This document shows, piece after piece, positions 29,825 through 37,732 of a stretch of 64,000 nt of DNA; positions within the stretch are counted from its first letter, which is position 1, and each line of letters starts with the position of its first letter. The notes beneath the pieces are model-generated. The model did not search any database, was not told the origin of the DNA, and saw only the letters and a list, made by a program, of their open reading frames with translations. The stretch is from Ruficoccus sp. ZRK36. GTDB lineage: Bacteria; Verrucomicrobiota; Verrucomicrobiia; Opitutales; Cerasicoccaceae. The stretch covers positions 1,441,501-1,505,500 of the forward strand of contig NZ_CP080649.1 in the NCBI RefSeq assembly GCF_019603315.1. Direction: 5' to 3'. The position numbers and the translations under genes are program-made.

Positions 29825-31909
29825 ATGAACTTCCTGATATCCAGTACCTTCAACGACAGCCTCACCAAGCTTACGGGCGAGGAGCAGAAGGCCGTCAAGA
29901 CGACTGCCTTTGATCTGCAAATGAACCCGGCGAATCCGGGGATGAAGTTTCATCGCGTTGATCGGGCCAAAGACAAGAATTTCTGGTCCGTACGGGTGAG
30001 CGGTGACATCCGCTTGATTGTCCACAAAACCGGGGACAGCTTGCTGCTTTGCTATACCGATCACCATGACAATGCCTACCACTGGGCGGAGCGCCGAAAG
30101 CTGGAGACGCACCCCAAAACCGGGGCCGCTCAGATTGTCGAAATCCGCGAGACAGTGCAGGAAGTCTTTGTGCCTCAGTACGTCGAGGCAGCGGAACCTC
30201 AGCCCGAGTTTAAGAAATCAGCACTCTTTGCAACGCATAGTGAGGACGAACTGCTCGGGTATGGAGTTCCCCCCGAATGGCTCGCTGATGTGAAGCAGGC
30301 CGATGAGGACTCACTACTGGCCTTGGCAGATCACCTGCCCGAAGAGGCGTCTGAAGCCTTACTGGAGTTGGCCACTGGCGGCACCCCTGTGGTTGCTTCC
30401 TCAGTGACCGACGAAGCCGCTACCGACCCGTTTGAGCATCCGGATGCCCGCCGCCGCTTCCGCGTGATGACCAATGTCGAGGAGTTGGAGCAGGCCTTGG
30501 AATATCCATGGGAGAAATGGACCGTCTTCCTACACCCAACCCAGCGCGAAGTCGTCGAGCGCGATTACTCCGGGCCCGTTCGTGTCTCCGGTACAGCAGG
30601 GACGGGAAAGACCATCGTAGCACTGCACCGTGCCGTTTACCTGGCTCGCAAGCACCCTGACGCCCGTGTCCTGCTGACGACCTTTTCCGAGGCACTCGCC
30701 CAATCGCTTCGTGTGAAGCTGAGGCGCTTACTCGTCAGTCAGCCTTCTCTGGGGGAGCGTATTGACGTCGAGTACATGGATGCCGTTGGTAAACGCCTGT
30801 ATGAGCGTAATGTCGGTAAGCTGCGCCTGGTTGATGCTGAGACGGTTTGCACTCTGTTGAAGGAGGAAGCCGAACGAAACGGTCTGGAGGGTTATAGTCT
30901 CTCGTTTTTGAACTCAGAATGGGAACAGATCGTGGACGCTTGGCAGTTGGACTCATGGGAAGCGTATCGTGACGTCAAACGCCTTGGACGAAAATCTAGG
31001 TTGAACGAGGCCAAACGCGAACAGCTCTGGGCAGTATTCTCGTCTGTGCAGCAACGCTTGAGTGATGATTCAGTGTTAAGCAAGTGCGGCATGTTTTCTC
31101 AGTTGGCTCACCAGTTGGGGAAATCGAGTCGTACGCCTTACGACTTCACGGTTGTTGACGAAGCACAAGACATCAGCATTTCACAGCTACGTTTTTTGGC
31201 AGCACTGGGAAGCCACCGGGCTGATGCACTGTTTTTCACCGGCGATCTTGGTCAACGCATTTTCCAGCAGCCATTTTCGTGGAGCAGCCTAGGAATAAAT
31301 ATCCGGGGAAGGTCCAAGACGCTGAGGGTGAATTACCGCACCTCACACCAGATCCGTGCCCAGGCTGACCGGTTACTTGACCCGGAAATATCAGACATGG
31401 ATGGGAACGTGGAGAAACGTACGGACACCATTTCGGTATTTAATGGTCCAGCTCCGGCTCTATCGACTTTCGATTCTCAACAGGATGAAATTGACGCTGT
31501 TGCCTCAAAGCTAAAGGAGTGGGTTGCTGATGGTGTCTTCCCACATGAAATCGGTATTTTCGTGCGCTCAGAGAACGAAATTCCGCGAGCACTGAGTGCG
31601 ATAGAAACCTCAGGGCTGATGCACCAGCTACTTTCAGATTCCTTTGAATCAAGGTCGGGCAAAGTAGCTGTCAGCACCATGCACTTGGCGAAGGGTTTGG
31701 AGTACCGTGCAGTCATCGTCATGGCCTGTGATGACGAAGTGATGCCAAGCCAGGAACGAATTGAAGCAATCGGTGACACAGCAGACTTAGAGGATGTCTA
31801 CAATACAGAGCGCTACCTGCTGTATGTTGCCTGCACTCGTGCCCGGGATTATTTGATGGTTACAAGTGTTGAACCCGCCTCTGAGTTCCTCGATGATCTT
31901 TTGCTGTAG
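29825..31909 (+). CDS. UvrD-like SF1 helicase with RelE-like N-terminus (GajB-like)
   Basis: The 694-aa protein begins with about 92 residues resembling RelE/ParE-family toxins (STFNDSLTKLTGEEQKAV, then FWSVRVSGDIRLIVHK). A helicase follows: Walker A GTAGTGKT (256-263), motif II VDEAQD, motif IV RVNYRTSHQIR, motif V STMHLAKGLEYRAV and motif VI LYVACTRAR. Gabija GajB is a shorter UvrD-like protein of about 500 aa without the RelE part, so this is a variant or a distinct OLD-UvrD pair. Whether the N-terminus still acts as an RNase is unknown; it may instead contact DNA or RNA. The start codon directly follows the TGA of the OLD-type gene. It is the last gene of the rightward cargo block; a terminator lies at 32061. 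Confidence 0.85.
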   Translation: MNFLISSTFNDSLTKLTGEEQKAVKTTAFDLQMNPANPGMKFHRVDRAKDKNFWSVRVSGDIRLIVHKTGDSLLLCYTDHHDNAYHWAERRKLETHPKTGAAQIVEIRETVQEVFVPQYVEAAEPQPEFKKSALFATHSEDELLGYGVPPEWLADVKQADEDSLLALADHLPEEASEALLELATGGTPVVASSVTDEAATDPFEHPDARRRFRVMTNVEELEQALEYPWEKWTVFLHPTQREVVERDYSGPVRVSGTAGTGKTIVALHRAVYLARKHPDARVLLTTFSEALAQSLRVKLRRLLVSQPSLGERIDVEYMDAVGKRLYERNVGKLRLVDAETVCTLLKEEAERNGLEGYSLSFLNSEWEQIVDAWQLDSWEAYRDVKRLGRKSRLNEAKREQLWAVFSSVQQRLSDDSVLSKCGMFSQLAHQLGKSSRTPYDFTVVDEAQDISISQLRFLAALGSHRADALFFTGDLGQRIFQQPFSWSSLGINIRGRSKTLRVNYRTSHQIRAQADRLLDPEISDMDGNVEKRTDTISVFNGPAPALSTFDSQQDEIDAVASKLKEWVADGVFPHEIGIFVRSENEIPRALSAIETSGLMHQLLSDSFESRSGKVAVSTMHLAKGLEYRAVIVMACDDEVMPSQERIEAIGDTADLEDVYNTERYLLYVACTRARDYLMVTSVEPASEFLDDLLL

Positions 31910-32060
31910 TGTGCATCTGGCTAGTTAGTATGCTTCTGAGGTACGGCCTCAGAACAGTAATTTATGACCGAGGCAACATTCAAAAGGTGATTGTAGTGCC
32001 TGAGTAAGCGGCTATCCATACGCTATTGAGTCATCGCTATGAATAAGCTCTCCCAGCTAA
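31910..32060. other. Short intergenic region after the helicase gene
   Basis: About 150 bp of non-coding DNA lead to the bidirectional terminator at 32061-32117; a further 90 bp without a recognisable signal separate that from the DUF932 gene. Confidence 0.5.
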
Positions 32061-32117
32061 AAGAAAAGCCCCCGTGCGCCCCGTCTTGTGAGGCGCAATA
32101 GGGCAGGGGCTTTTCTT
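32061..32117. terminator. Bidirectional terminator between convergent cargo blocks
   Basis: A 12-bp perfect stem AAGAAAAGCCCC / GGGGCTTTTCTT encloses a secondary hairpin region. The A-run on one side and T-run on the other allow it to work for the rightward helicase gene and the leftward DUF932 gene. Confidence 0.75.
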
Positions 32118-32208
32118 AGTGTAAACCATGGTTTACATGGTGGGTGATTGCACTGCTGAGAGCGCCCCTACCTGCGCAGGATGGGTGGCAGTCCCTCTCA
32201 TCCCCCGC

Positions 32209-32979
32209 TCAATTCAAACCCAGTGCATTATCGAGGAGTTGGTGGAGGCGGTGGGTGCGTGTGGGCAGGAGGTTGAGGTTGCCTTTGAGGGCCTCGGTGA
32301 AGGCGTTCTGGAGGCTCCAGGCGGTCCGGGGCTGGAAGGCCTCGTGCCGGGGTTGACGCCATTCGCGCAGGACCTTGGGGATGGTGCTGTTGGCCATGAC
32401 ACCGGCATCGACGGCGCGTACAATCAGGTCGTGAGCGGTACGATTCTGAAGCGTGATGCGACGGTAGTAATTTACCCGGCGGTCATGTTTATCCCAGTGG
32501 TGCTTGAGGCCTGACACCGCCTGCTTGGCAAGGCCAGGCAGATCGTGCAGGATACGCGGAGTGTGCTTGCGGGCCAGTTGGATTTCTCCGGAGAACGAGA
32601 GATTATCGCAAACTAAAACCTGGCTCCCGGCTACGATCCCCGCCGAGAAGCGTTGGTCGTGGCTGTTGCGGACGCCCACCACATAGGTGTATTCAAGTCC
32701 GGATACGGGGGCGTCCACTTCGATCAGTCCGAAGTAGCGGGCATTGTCATGGGTGAGCCCGTGAGCCTGCCCGGCAACGGTGAAGCCCTGTTCGAGTAGG
32801 GCACGTTCGACGACTTGTAACAACCGGATGTGCGGGATCGGTCTCCAGGTGGAGGTTGCCCGGGGAGTCTTGATCTGGGCAAGGTCGCACCGGCTGACGG
32901 CATGGCTGCCGCAGTGCAGGAGCAGGTTGCAGCGTTGGGGAGCTGCGGGTGAGACGGGTTCAATCGTGTCTGTTATCAT
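32209..32979 (-). CDS. DUF932-like protein of mobile elements
   Basis: The 256-aa protein resembles the DUF932 family found on plasmids and prophages: WRPIPHIRLLQVVERALLEQ, then GLTHDNARYFGLIEVDA, then GVRNSHDQRFSAGIVAGSQV and CDNLSFSGEI. No biochemical function is established for the family. The N-terminal 40 residues hold several cysteines and a histidine (CNLLLHCGSHAVSRC) that could bind metal; this is speculative. It is transcribed leftwards, separate from the nuclease operon by 260 bp that contain a terminator and foldable repeat copy B. Confidence 0.72.
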   Translation of the reverse strand: MITDTIEPVSPAAPQRCNLLLHCGSHAVSRCDLAQIKTPRATSTWRPIPHIRLLQVVERALLEQGFTVAGQAHGLTHDNARYFGLIEVDAPVSGLEYTYVVGVRNSHDQRFSAGIVAGSQVLVCDNLSFSGEIQLARKHTPRILHDLPGLAKQAVSGLKHHWDKHDRRVNYYRRITLQNRTAHDLIVRAVDAGVMANSTIPKVLREWRQPRHEAFQPRTAWSLQNAFTEALKGNLNLLPTRTHRLHQLLDNALGLN

Positions 32980-33080
32980 GGTGTTGATGCGTTGATGTTG
33001 TGGTGTGAAAACTACGAAAAACGTCCTGCTTTCGTAGCTTTTGGGAAAATGCTGATTCGCCTGTATGTTCGATAAATACT

Positions 33081-33173
33081 GGCCTGGGAGTCAGTGGTGT
33101 CGTAACCGGGTATGGGAGTGCCCAGTCCCTGTTACCGCACCGAAGGGGCAGATGGGGTGGCCTCCGATGTTTG
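33081..33173 (+). repeat. Foldable repeat, copy B
   Basis: It shares with copy A (18077-18155) the core GGTGTCGTAACCGGGTATGG and the end TCCGATGTTT. The inner hairpin is GGGTAT-GGGA-GTGCCC, where the loop is kept and a change in the stem leaves G:T pairing. The outer stem GGTGTCGTAAC / GTTACCGCACC is altered on both sides. It lies upstream of the DUF932 gene. Confidence 0.6.
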
Positions 33174-33175
33174 GA

Positions 33176-33213
33176 AAGGTAAAAGCCCCGCCTCGTGCGA
33201 GCGAAGCGGGGCT
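33176..33213 (-). terminator. Rho-independent terminator of the nuclease operon
   Basis: On the minus strand AGCCCCGC / GCGGGGCT is followed by TTTTACC. It lies 27 bp beyond the stop of the last small gene of the leftward operon. Confidence 0.75.
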
Positions 33214-33240
33214 GTATTGGCCGGGCATGACGCGATAGGC

Positions 33241-33477
33241 TTAGCGGTAGCGCTCACGGTCCCGTTCGTACTCGGGGTATTCCGGGACGAAGGGCGATCG
33301 TCTCACCGCCCCAACGGCATAACCGATAGACCCGATGAGGACGGCCACGGAGATGACCAGGAACGGACTGAGCGTTTCCTTGGCCTCATTGACCGCCCCG
33401 ATGGCGACCGGCCCCACCAGCGTGCCGACGCTGTAGGCAGTCAGCGCGACGAGCACGAGCTTAAGGACGGCATTCAT
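33241..33477 (-). CDS. Small membrane protein, end of nuclease operon
   Basis: The 78-aa product has two hydrophobic helices (VLKLVLVALTAYSVGTLVG at 4-22 and FLVISVAVLIGSIGYAVGAV at about 39-58) and a charged tail (EYPEYERDRERYR). I recognise no family. It overlaps the preceding gene by 17 bp and is followed by a terminator, so it is the last gene of a leftward operon 35024-33241. Confidence 0.55.
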   Translation of the reverse strand: MNAVLKLVLVALTAYSVGTLVGPVAIGAVNEAKETLSPFLVISVAVLIGSIGYAVGAVRRSPFVPEYPEYERDRERYR

Positions 33478-33733
33478 GATGAGGCTGACTGTTATGTTTA
33501 CGTTTTATCCGGCGCTGCGGGTTCAGGTGCTTATACCTGGCCGCCCGCACGATGCTGCAGCCCCAGATGAGGGAACAGGCGACCGAGCATCCCCCGACCC
33601 AGTAGAGGGCATGGGCCAGTGGCAGGAGGACGGGTTGCTCGACCGGAGGAGGTGAGGGTGGCTCGTCGTGGTCGTTGAGCATAAAAATGCCCGCGCCCAC
33701 GCTGATCACGGTGATGAGGATGGCCTGGATCAT
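33461..33733 (-). CDS. Small membrane protein in nuclease operon
   Basis: A 90-aa product from the ATG at 33731-33733, which overlaps the nuclease stop codon as ATGA. It has an N-terminal helix (MIQAILITVISVGAGIFML), a proline-rich acidic linker (DHDEPPSPPPVEQP), a second helix (HALYWVGGCSVACSLIWGC) and a basic histidine-rich tail. A longer frame starts at 33778 but lies inside the nuclease gene. The topology of two helices with a basic cytoplasmic end recalls phage holins; this is only a shape resemblance. Confidence 0.55.
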   Translation of the reverse strand: MIQAILITVISVGAGIFMLNDHDEPPSPPPVEQPVLLPLAHALYWVGGCSVACSLIWGCSIVRAARYKHLNPQRRIKRKHNSQPHHECRP

Positions 33734-34551
33734 CGCGCCCCTCCCGTCCATTTTGCGCACTGCGAGCGGTAGCTGCACCAGGCACAGTGCATGCCTGGCT
33801 GTGGATGAAACCGCTCATGGTAAATGCCGTCCACCGCCGCACAGGCAATGTCCAGCACGCGCTGTTTCTCTCGTTCGCTCGCCGGTGCCAGCCGGTGTAC
33901 GATAATCTTCGGGACCTTGGTTTTTACGATGAAAACCAGTTCGCGGCCCTCGACCTTTTCGCCCGTGGCCGACTCGATCAACAGTTGGTAGAGCGTGAGC
34001 TGTACCTCGTGCTGGAAGGCTTCGAGCTGGACGTTTGGGGTGCTCGCACAGGTCTTGTAATCGACCGGCACGTTGCCCACCCGAACCAGGTCAATGTAGC
34101 CCAAAACCGGGCTGGGAAGCACCGGCAGGTCCTCCTCCAGTTGGACTTCGACACCGAGCGGAAGCTCTGTCATCTGCCCGTGCTCGGAGTCCAGGTAGGC
34201 CTCGACCATCTTGATGCCTTTGTCGTGATTGGTCTGACGCGTATCTATATCCGGATACACAAGGGGCTCCTCAGGTGCATTAAACGCCTGTGTGAAGGCC
34301 TCGATCACCGTCGTCCGCTCATGGCACTCCCCACGCCAGCGAGCGCGGTGGAAGTGCTGCAAGGCGGCGTGGACAGCCTTACCCAGGTGCAGGCTGGGGG
34401 AGACAGGCTCGGACAACTTAAGGACCTTCTTGTACCAGAACTTCAGCGGACAGGTCAGGTAGAGTTTGACCGTGCTGGCCGAGATGTGATCAAGCAGGCC
34501 ATCGGTGGAGGGATGCTGGCCGTTGTGGTCGTGTTCCAGTGGCTGGATCAT
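33730..34551 (-). CDS. PD-(D/E)XK nuclease, Cas4/RecB-like with putative Fe-S cluster
   Basis: The 273-aa protein starts with ISASTVKLYLTCPLKFWYKK, the usual entry of RecB/AddB/Cas4-type nucleases. The catalytic core is GYIDLVRVGNVPVDYKTC with D and D-x-K. A C-terminal CAWCSYRSQC, together with the early Cys in LTCPLKF, supplies the four ligands of a 4Fe-4S cluster as in Cas4 and AddB. Such enzymes trim DNA ends. No cas1/cas2 or CRISPR array is present, so a role in replication or end-processing of the element is more likely than adaptation. It is coupled to both neighbours by ATGA overlaps. Confidence 0.85.
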   Translation of the reverse strand: MIQPLEHDHNGQHPSTDGLLDHISASTVKLYLTCPLKFWYKKVLKLSEPVSPSLHLGKAVHAALQHFHRARWRGECHERTTVIEAFTQAFNAPEEPLVYPDIDTRQTNHDKGIKMVEAYLDSEHGQMTELPLGVEVQLEEDLPVLPSPVLGYIDLVRVGNVPVDYKTCASTPNVQLEAFQHEVQLTLYQLLIESATGEKVEGRELVFIVKTKVPKIIVHRLAPASEREKQRVLDIACAAVDGIYHERFHPQPGMHCAWCSYRSQCAKWTGGAR

Positions 34552-35024
34552 GACCGGTTCCTCCCCTTGGCAGAGCCGTAGGTGCCGATCAGTTCGTCGA
34601 TCAGTCCGGAGGCCTGCATCTTGTTGAGGCGGGTGAGGGGCGTCTGGAAGCGGCTTTGGGCTAACTCTTCCAGCGCATCAGTCGTGAGGCCGTGCTCCTT
34701 CATCATCCGCTCGATCAGGGCCTGCTGTTTAGGAGAACAAGTCCATCCGCTCGATGCCTGTTGGTTGAAGGCCGGGCGGTTGGGGTCTGCCCGTAGCGGT
34801 GTGCGTGCGGGCTCGTGTAGCGATGAACCGGATACAGGCAAAAAGCCCGTCTCCTGAATGTCCCGGTCCACCGCCTCCTGCAGTTGGCGGTACAGGTGCG
34901 TGCTGGCCTGCTGGATGTGGGCGAGGTCGTTAACCTCCGTGCGGACCGTGATGGAATACTGGTGCGAAGAGAACTGCGGCAGGCCCAGCTTCTTCGAGTA
35001 GTTGGCTTCGAGGGTGATAGCCAT
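34548..35024 (-). CDS. Hypothetical DNA-metabolism protein of the element
   Basis: The 158-aa product (MAITLEANYSKKLGLPQFSSHQYSITV...) is preceded by AAAGGA, one of the few clear Shine-Dalgarno sites in the window; the longer frame from 35105 has none. The N-terminal half (NYSKKLGLPQFSSHQYSITV, then HIQQASTHLYRQLQEAVD) resembles small plasmid/phage proteins of unknown role. The C-terminus (SPKQQALIERMMKEHGL, then LTRLNKMQASGLIDELI) follows a pattern seen at the ends of some ssDNA-binding or recombination proteins. It is the first gene of the leftward nuclease operon. Confidence 0.6.
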   Translation of the reverse strand: MAITLEANYSKKLGLPQFSSHQYSITVRTEVNDLAHIQQASTHLYRQLQEAVDRDIQETGFLPVSGSSLHEPARTPLRADPNRPAFNQQASSGWTCSPKQQALIERMMKEHGLTTDALEELAQSRFQTPLTRLNKMQASGLIDELIGTYGSAKGRNRS

Positions 35025-35058
35025 GAGGAATCCTTTCGAATGCGACCGTGTGGGTACG

Positions 35059-35094
35059 AAAAAAGCCCGGCGACGGGTCGGTGTCTGCCGGGCT
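35059..35094 (-). terminator. Rho-independent terminator of the integrase gene
   Basis: On the minus strand AGCCCGGC / GCCGGGCT is followed by six Ts. It separates the integrase transcript from the nuclease operon. Confidence 0.75.
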
Positions 35095-35166
35095 TCTGAT
35101 AGCAAGAACGTCCCGCTATCACGGATATATAACGCAGGTCATATGGTTTTTGCGCAGGGGAGGGGG

Positions 35167-36336
35167 CTACGTCGCTGTAGTCGTGACTGCAGATGGACGA
35201 ATATCCCAGAACGCCTTGGCTTCAGCTTCACTAACTTGTTCGTGGTAGTGCTTCTTGACGATGGATTCACTGTTCCCGGCTTCGATCGCAGCACGTCCCA
35301 TAGACCCGAAAGCGGCCACGTGCATGGATATAAAGGTGTGCCGACAGATGTCATGTGTGAGCTTGAATTGTTTACGGATGGGGCGAACATCATTGGAGAG
35401 ATTGGCCGGGATAATTGGGCTGGGGTAGGCTTGCAGCCAGGCAGCGAGATTTGGACGAATCGTTATGCGCCGGTAGTGGAGGGTTTTGGTCAGCTCAGGC
35501 TCCATGTGTATGACACTGTTCTCATCGTCGATATAACGTGCCTCCCCGTTGCTCCGTATCGCCTGGTCGAGCTTGTAAATCTCTCCATCCACACCTGGCC
35601 GGATGCCCGCGAATATGGTCAGAGCGTAGTAGCGTACCATACGCCCCTCCTTTATGCCCTCCAGGTGACGGAGGAGGTCTTCTGTGGACTTTGTTGAAAG
35701 TATGCCCGGGCGGCGGCGGGCAACCTTCATCGGAGTAATGTTCGTGATGGGATTCTGAGCGATCCATTTCCGGCTCAGGCAGAAGTTAAAGAAGTTGTGC
35801 AGGTCTGAGCGGTAATTGTTGCGGGTCTGAGGGTGGCTGGATACTGCTGCCAGGAATTGCTCGCAGTCCGACTGATTCACATCGTGGACGGGACGCTCGG
35901 GATCGATAGTTTTGGCCATACGGCGAGTGACGCAGGCCAATTGCCGAGTTTTGACCCCTTGCCGGTCCTTGTGCTCGATGAAGGCCTCGCGAGCATTGGC
36001 AAGCGTGACTATCACGGTGGGCTCGTGGTGTCTCTTTATGAAAAAATCCAAAACCTGATCCAGCGTCCATCGGTCGTTGAGCCGGTGAAAGGCGTATTCA
36101 GCCTGTTTGAGCTGATCTTTGCTCAGGCGGGTAGCCAGTGGGCGTACCTCCATGTCGCTATTGAGAAGCTTGATGTCCAGTTCGCTGGCGATGGCGTAGG
36201 CCTCGGTCTTGCTTTGGCGCTGGATGCGTATACGACGGCCCAGATGGTCGAAACCCTCGACATACCAGGTTTTCCAGCGGTAGGAACCTTTTTTTAGGGT
36301 TCTATGAACGACTTTTACTTTCTGAAATTTGGCCAC
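35167..36336 (-). CDS. Tyrosine recombinase (integrase) of the element
   Basis: The 389-aa protein would catalyse integration and excision at tRNA-Gly. A SAM-like core-binding domain spans about 105-195 (EAFIEHKDRQGVKTRQL, NYRSDLHNFFNFCLSRKWI). The catalytic domain has the first Arg in FAGIRPGVDGEIY, HDICRHTF (H-x-x-R), a later Gly-Asn in EAGNSES, and the nucleophile Tyr in KKHYHEQVS. The N-terminal basic part (KVKVVHRTLKKGSYRWKTWY) would bind arm sites. The gene ends 60 bp from attR and reads into the element, the usual position for tRNA-specific integrases. The nearby identical att repeats support function. Confidence 0.95.
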   Translation of the reverse strand: MAKFQKVKVVHRTLKKGSYRWKTWYVEGFDHLGRRIRIQRQSKTEAYAIASELDIKLLNSDMEVRPLATRLSKDQLKQAEYAFHRLNDRWTLDQVLDFFIKRHHEPTVIVTLANAREAFIEHKDRQGVKTRQLACVTRRMAKTIDPERPVHDVNQSDCEQFLAAVSSHPQTRNNYRSDLHNFFNFCLSRKWIAQNPITNITPMKVARRRPGILSTKSTEDLLRHLEGIKEGRMVRYYALTIFAGIRPGVDGEIYKLDQAIRSNGEARYIDDENSVIHMEPELTKTLHYRRITIRPNLAAWLQAYPSPIIPANLSNDVRPIRKQFKLTHDICRHTFISMHVAAFGSMGRAAIEAGNSESIVKKHYHEQVSEAEAKAFWDIRPSAVTTTAT

Positions 36337-36396
36337 ATCCCATTACGGTTATGTCAACGGTGGCTGTCATGACTTGGCCTCTATCCCTTTATTGGT

Positions 36397-36458
36397 GTGG
36401 TAAAACCTCAGTCTTCCAAACTGATGATGTCGGTTCGATTCCGTCCGCCCGCACCAAT
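36397..36458 (+). repeat. attR of the integrated element
   Basis: This is an exact copy of 14800-14861, i.e. the 3' part of tRNA-Gly without its first 14 bases. It is therefore not a functional tRNA but the right junction of the element. Confidence 0.93.
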
Positions 36459-36808
36459 ATGAGCGGCCTGGGTTTTGTGCCTGGGGCTCAACGGTGAGTC
36501 CGCTTGGAGAAATGACCAGAGGCGTTCAGGTTGATGTTTCGATAATTTGCCTGCTGGCTTGTTGTCTGATTCAGCCGTATCAGTGGAACGATTGGTCGTA
36601 TATCGACCCGATGGGCAAATGGGGAAGATGAAGGGCCAGGGCAATGATTATAATATTCTACATACGGACACTGGCGCAGGAAGGGATTCAGTATACTGGG
36701 GCGTAACAATGTTTAAATCATTGTCATTACCCCTTTTATGTCACACAATAGCGCCGACGCCTTGGAGGGATTTGGTAAGCTTTATCCGAGTTCTAATGTT
36801 ACGACACC
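36459..36808. other. Non-coding DNA right of attR with a diverged cassette leader
   Basis: These 350 bp hold no intact gene. A short frame at about 36560-36620 reads YQWNDWSYIDPMGKWG and may be the end of a lost protein. From 36653 to 36737 the sequence is a diverged copy of the tail of the YD-repeat units at 37633-37716 and 38396-38478. Confidence 0.5.
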
Positions 36809-37396
36809 ATGAATCAGTATGAATTAAACCAATCTTGGGAGGATGTTTCCTCAGATTTTGAGGGGGTTTCATTCTGTCGTATAAAATGTAAATCAACAGA
36901 AGAGAAAAAAATATACCTGTATCTTGAGAAAATACATTCTGGATCAGGGGTGATATTTGTTGGCCCCGATGACCCCCCGATGTTGGATCCCGTATTATCT
37001 GATCGAATCGGGAGAGATATGTTTATAAATTCCGGAATATCAAATATCTACAACTCAAACGCAAAATTGGGTGATGTTCTTGGTGTGACGCTGAAGTCGC
37101 TTATGCATGCTGATTTATATCAATCCGGATTTTGCCAACATGTATGTTCTTTGATAGAAAAATATGGATATGACAGATTTACGCTTAAGTCATTAGATGA
37201 GAGAAGTCTTACGTTTTCAACTACTAATGGACAGGGGAGTGAGTGGCTACGCGAGGCATGGGTAGAATCTTTGGACTTTTCTAACTTTATATCCAGCATG
37301 ATCCGAGATTGTGGAGGAAACCCGAACTCATACATTAATCATTTTACAGATAAAATCGGGGATTTGATTGTAGCTGGTTATAAAATGGAAAAGTAA
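36809..37396 (+). CDS. AT-rich orphan protein, cassette gene 1
   Basis: The 195-aa acidic, soluble protein (MNQYELNQSWEDVSSDFEGV...) has no signal peptide, membrane helix or motif that I recognise. Its AT-rich DNA contrasts strongly with the GC-rich core genome. It is preceded by a diverged copy of a leader repeat and followed by a YD-repeat (Rhs) fragment. This position, together with its size, resembles immunity genes left behind in Rhs/polymorphic-toxin clusters; that role is inferred from context. Confidence 0.65.
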   Translation: MNQYELNQSWEDVSSDFEGVSFCRIKCKSTEEKKIYLYLEKIHSGSGVIFVGPDDPPMLDPVLSDRIGRDMFINSGISNIYNSNAKLGDVLGVTLKSLMHADLYQSGFCQHVCSLIEKYGYDRFTLKSLDERSLTFSTTNGQGSEWLREAWVESLDFSNFISSMIRDCGGNPNSYINHFTDKIGDLIVAGYKMEK

Positions 37397-37448
37397 GAAC
37401 GCGGGAAGTCTGAATGGGTAGGAAAATCCAGAGATGCCGGGGTGATAA

Positions 37449-37716
37449 TTAAATGTCCCTAGCCCCTTTGCTCGGCCTCCCTCCCGGCCAACCCAGAGAA
37501 TTTTATTTACGACGCGGACGGCAATCTTAAGCTAGATGGACGTTGGTCCTGCTCCTGGGACGCCGAAAACCGCCTCATCGCCATGCAACCAACCACGAGG
37601 AAGCCAGAAGGAGGGGGGGAGCCCTAATTTAAATGTTTTACATATATGGACACTCACGAAGGAAGGGGTTAATATATGGGACGTTACAATATTTAAATTA
37701 TTGATATGACCCCTTT
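37449..37716 (+). repeat. Cassette repeat unit 1 with Rhs fragment
   Basis: A 268-bp unit is over 90% identical to 38208-38478. Its left half encodes an Rhs/YD-repeat fragment; its right half is an AT-rich leader (TTACATATATGGACACTC to ACCCCTTT) that ends just upstream of the next small gene. A diverged leader copy lies at 36653-36737. Confidence 0.8.
37463..37627 (+). pseudogene. Rhs/YD-repeat fragment 1
   Basis: The frame reads ANPENFIYDADGNLKL, then DGRWSCSWDAENRLIAMQ, a textbook YD/Rhs repeat, and stops soon after at 37625-37627. Only one repeat is left out of a protein normally over 1000 aa, and it has no start codon, so it is a remnant of an Rhs gene 3' region. Confidence 0.8.
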
Positions 37717-37732
37717 GGCTTGTTTCATAAAA

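Larger units (their letters stand above)
14800..36458. mobile_element. Integrative element in tRNA-Gly, pipolin-like, with defence cargo
   Basis: An exact 62-bp direct repeat of the 3' part of tRNA-Gly (14800-14861 and 36397-36458) delimits about 21.6 kb. The left end carries a family B DNA polymerase with piPolB traits, and the right end a tyrosine recombinase reading towards the interior. Cargo genes are a res/regulator/mod cassette, an OLD-nuclease/UvrD pair, a DUF932 protein, a Cas4/RecB-like nuclease operon and two HTH proteins. A self-replicating polymerase, a tyrosine integrase, tRNA att sites and restriction-modification genes are the known hallmarks of pipolins. No relaxase, conjugation, capsid or terminase gene is seen. 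The identical att repeats suggest a recent or still functional insertion. Confidence 0.85.

Noticed and set aside
32128-32514. Plus-strand open frame at 32128
   Set aside because: It is opposite the better supported DUF932-like gene and has a biased, motif-free translation.
32979-33000. Shared ACGCATCAAC word before the DUF932 gene and before metH
   Set aside because: One 10-base match without a shared palindrome can be chance and links functionally unrelated genes.
36397-36458. Second tRNA-Gly gene
   Set aside because: Only the 3' 62 bases are present; the first 14 bases of the acceptor and D arm are missing, so it is the attR copy.
14800-36458. Casposon
   Set aside because: A PolB gene and a Cas4-like nuclease are present, but there is no Cas1, no terminal inverted repeats, and the ends are tRNA direct repeats with a tyrosine integrase.
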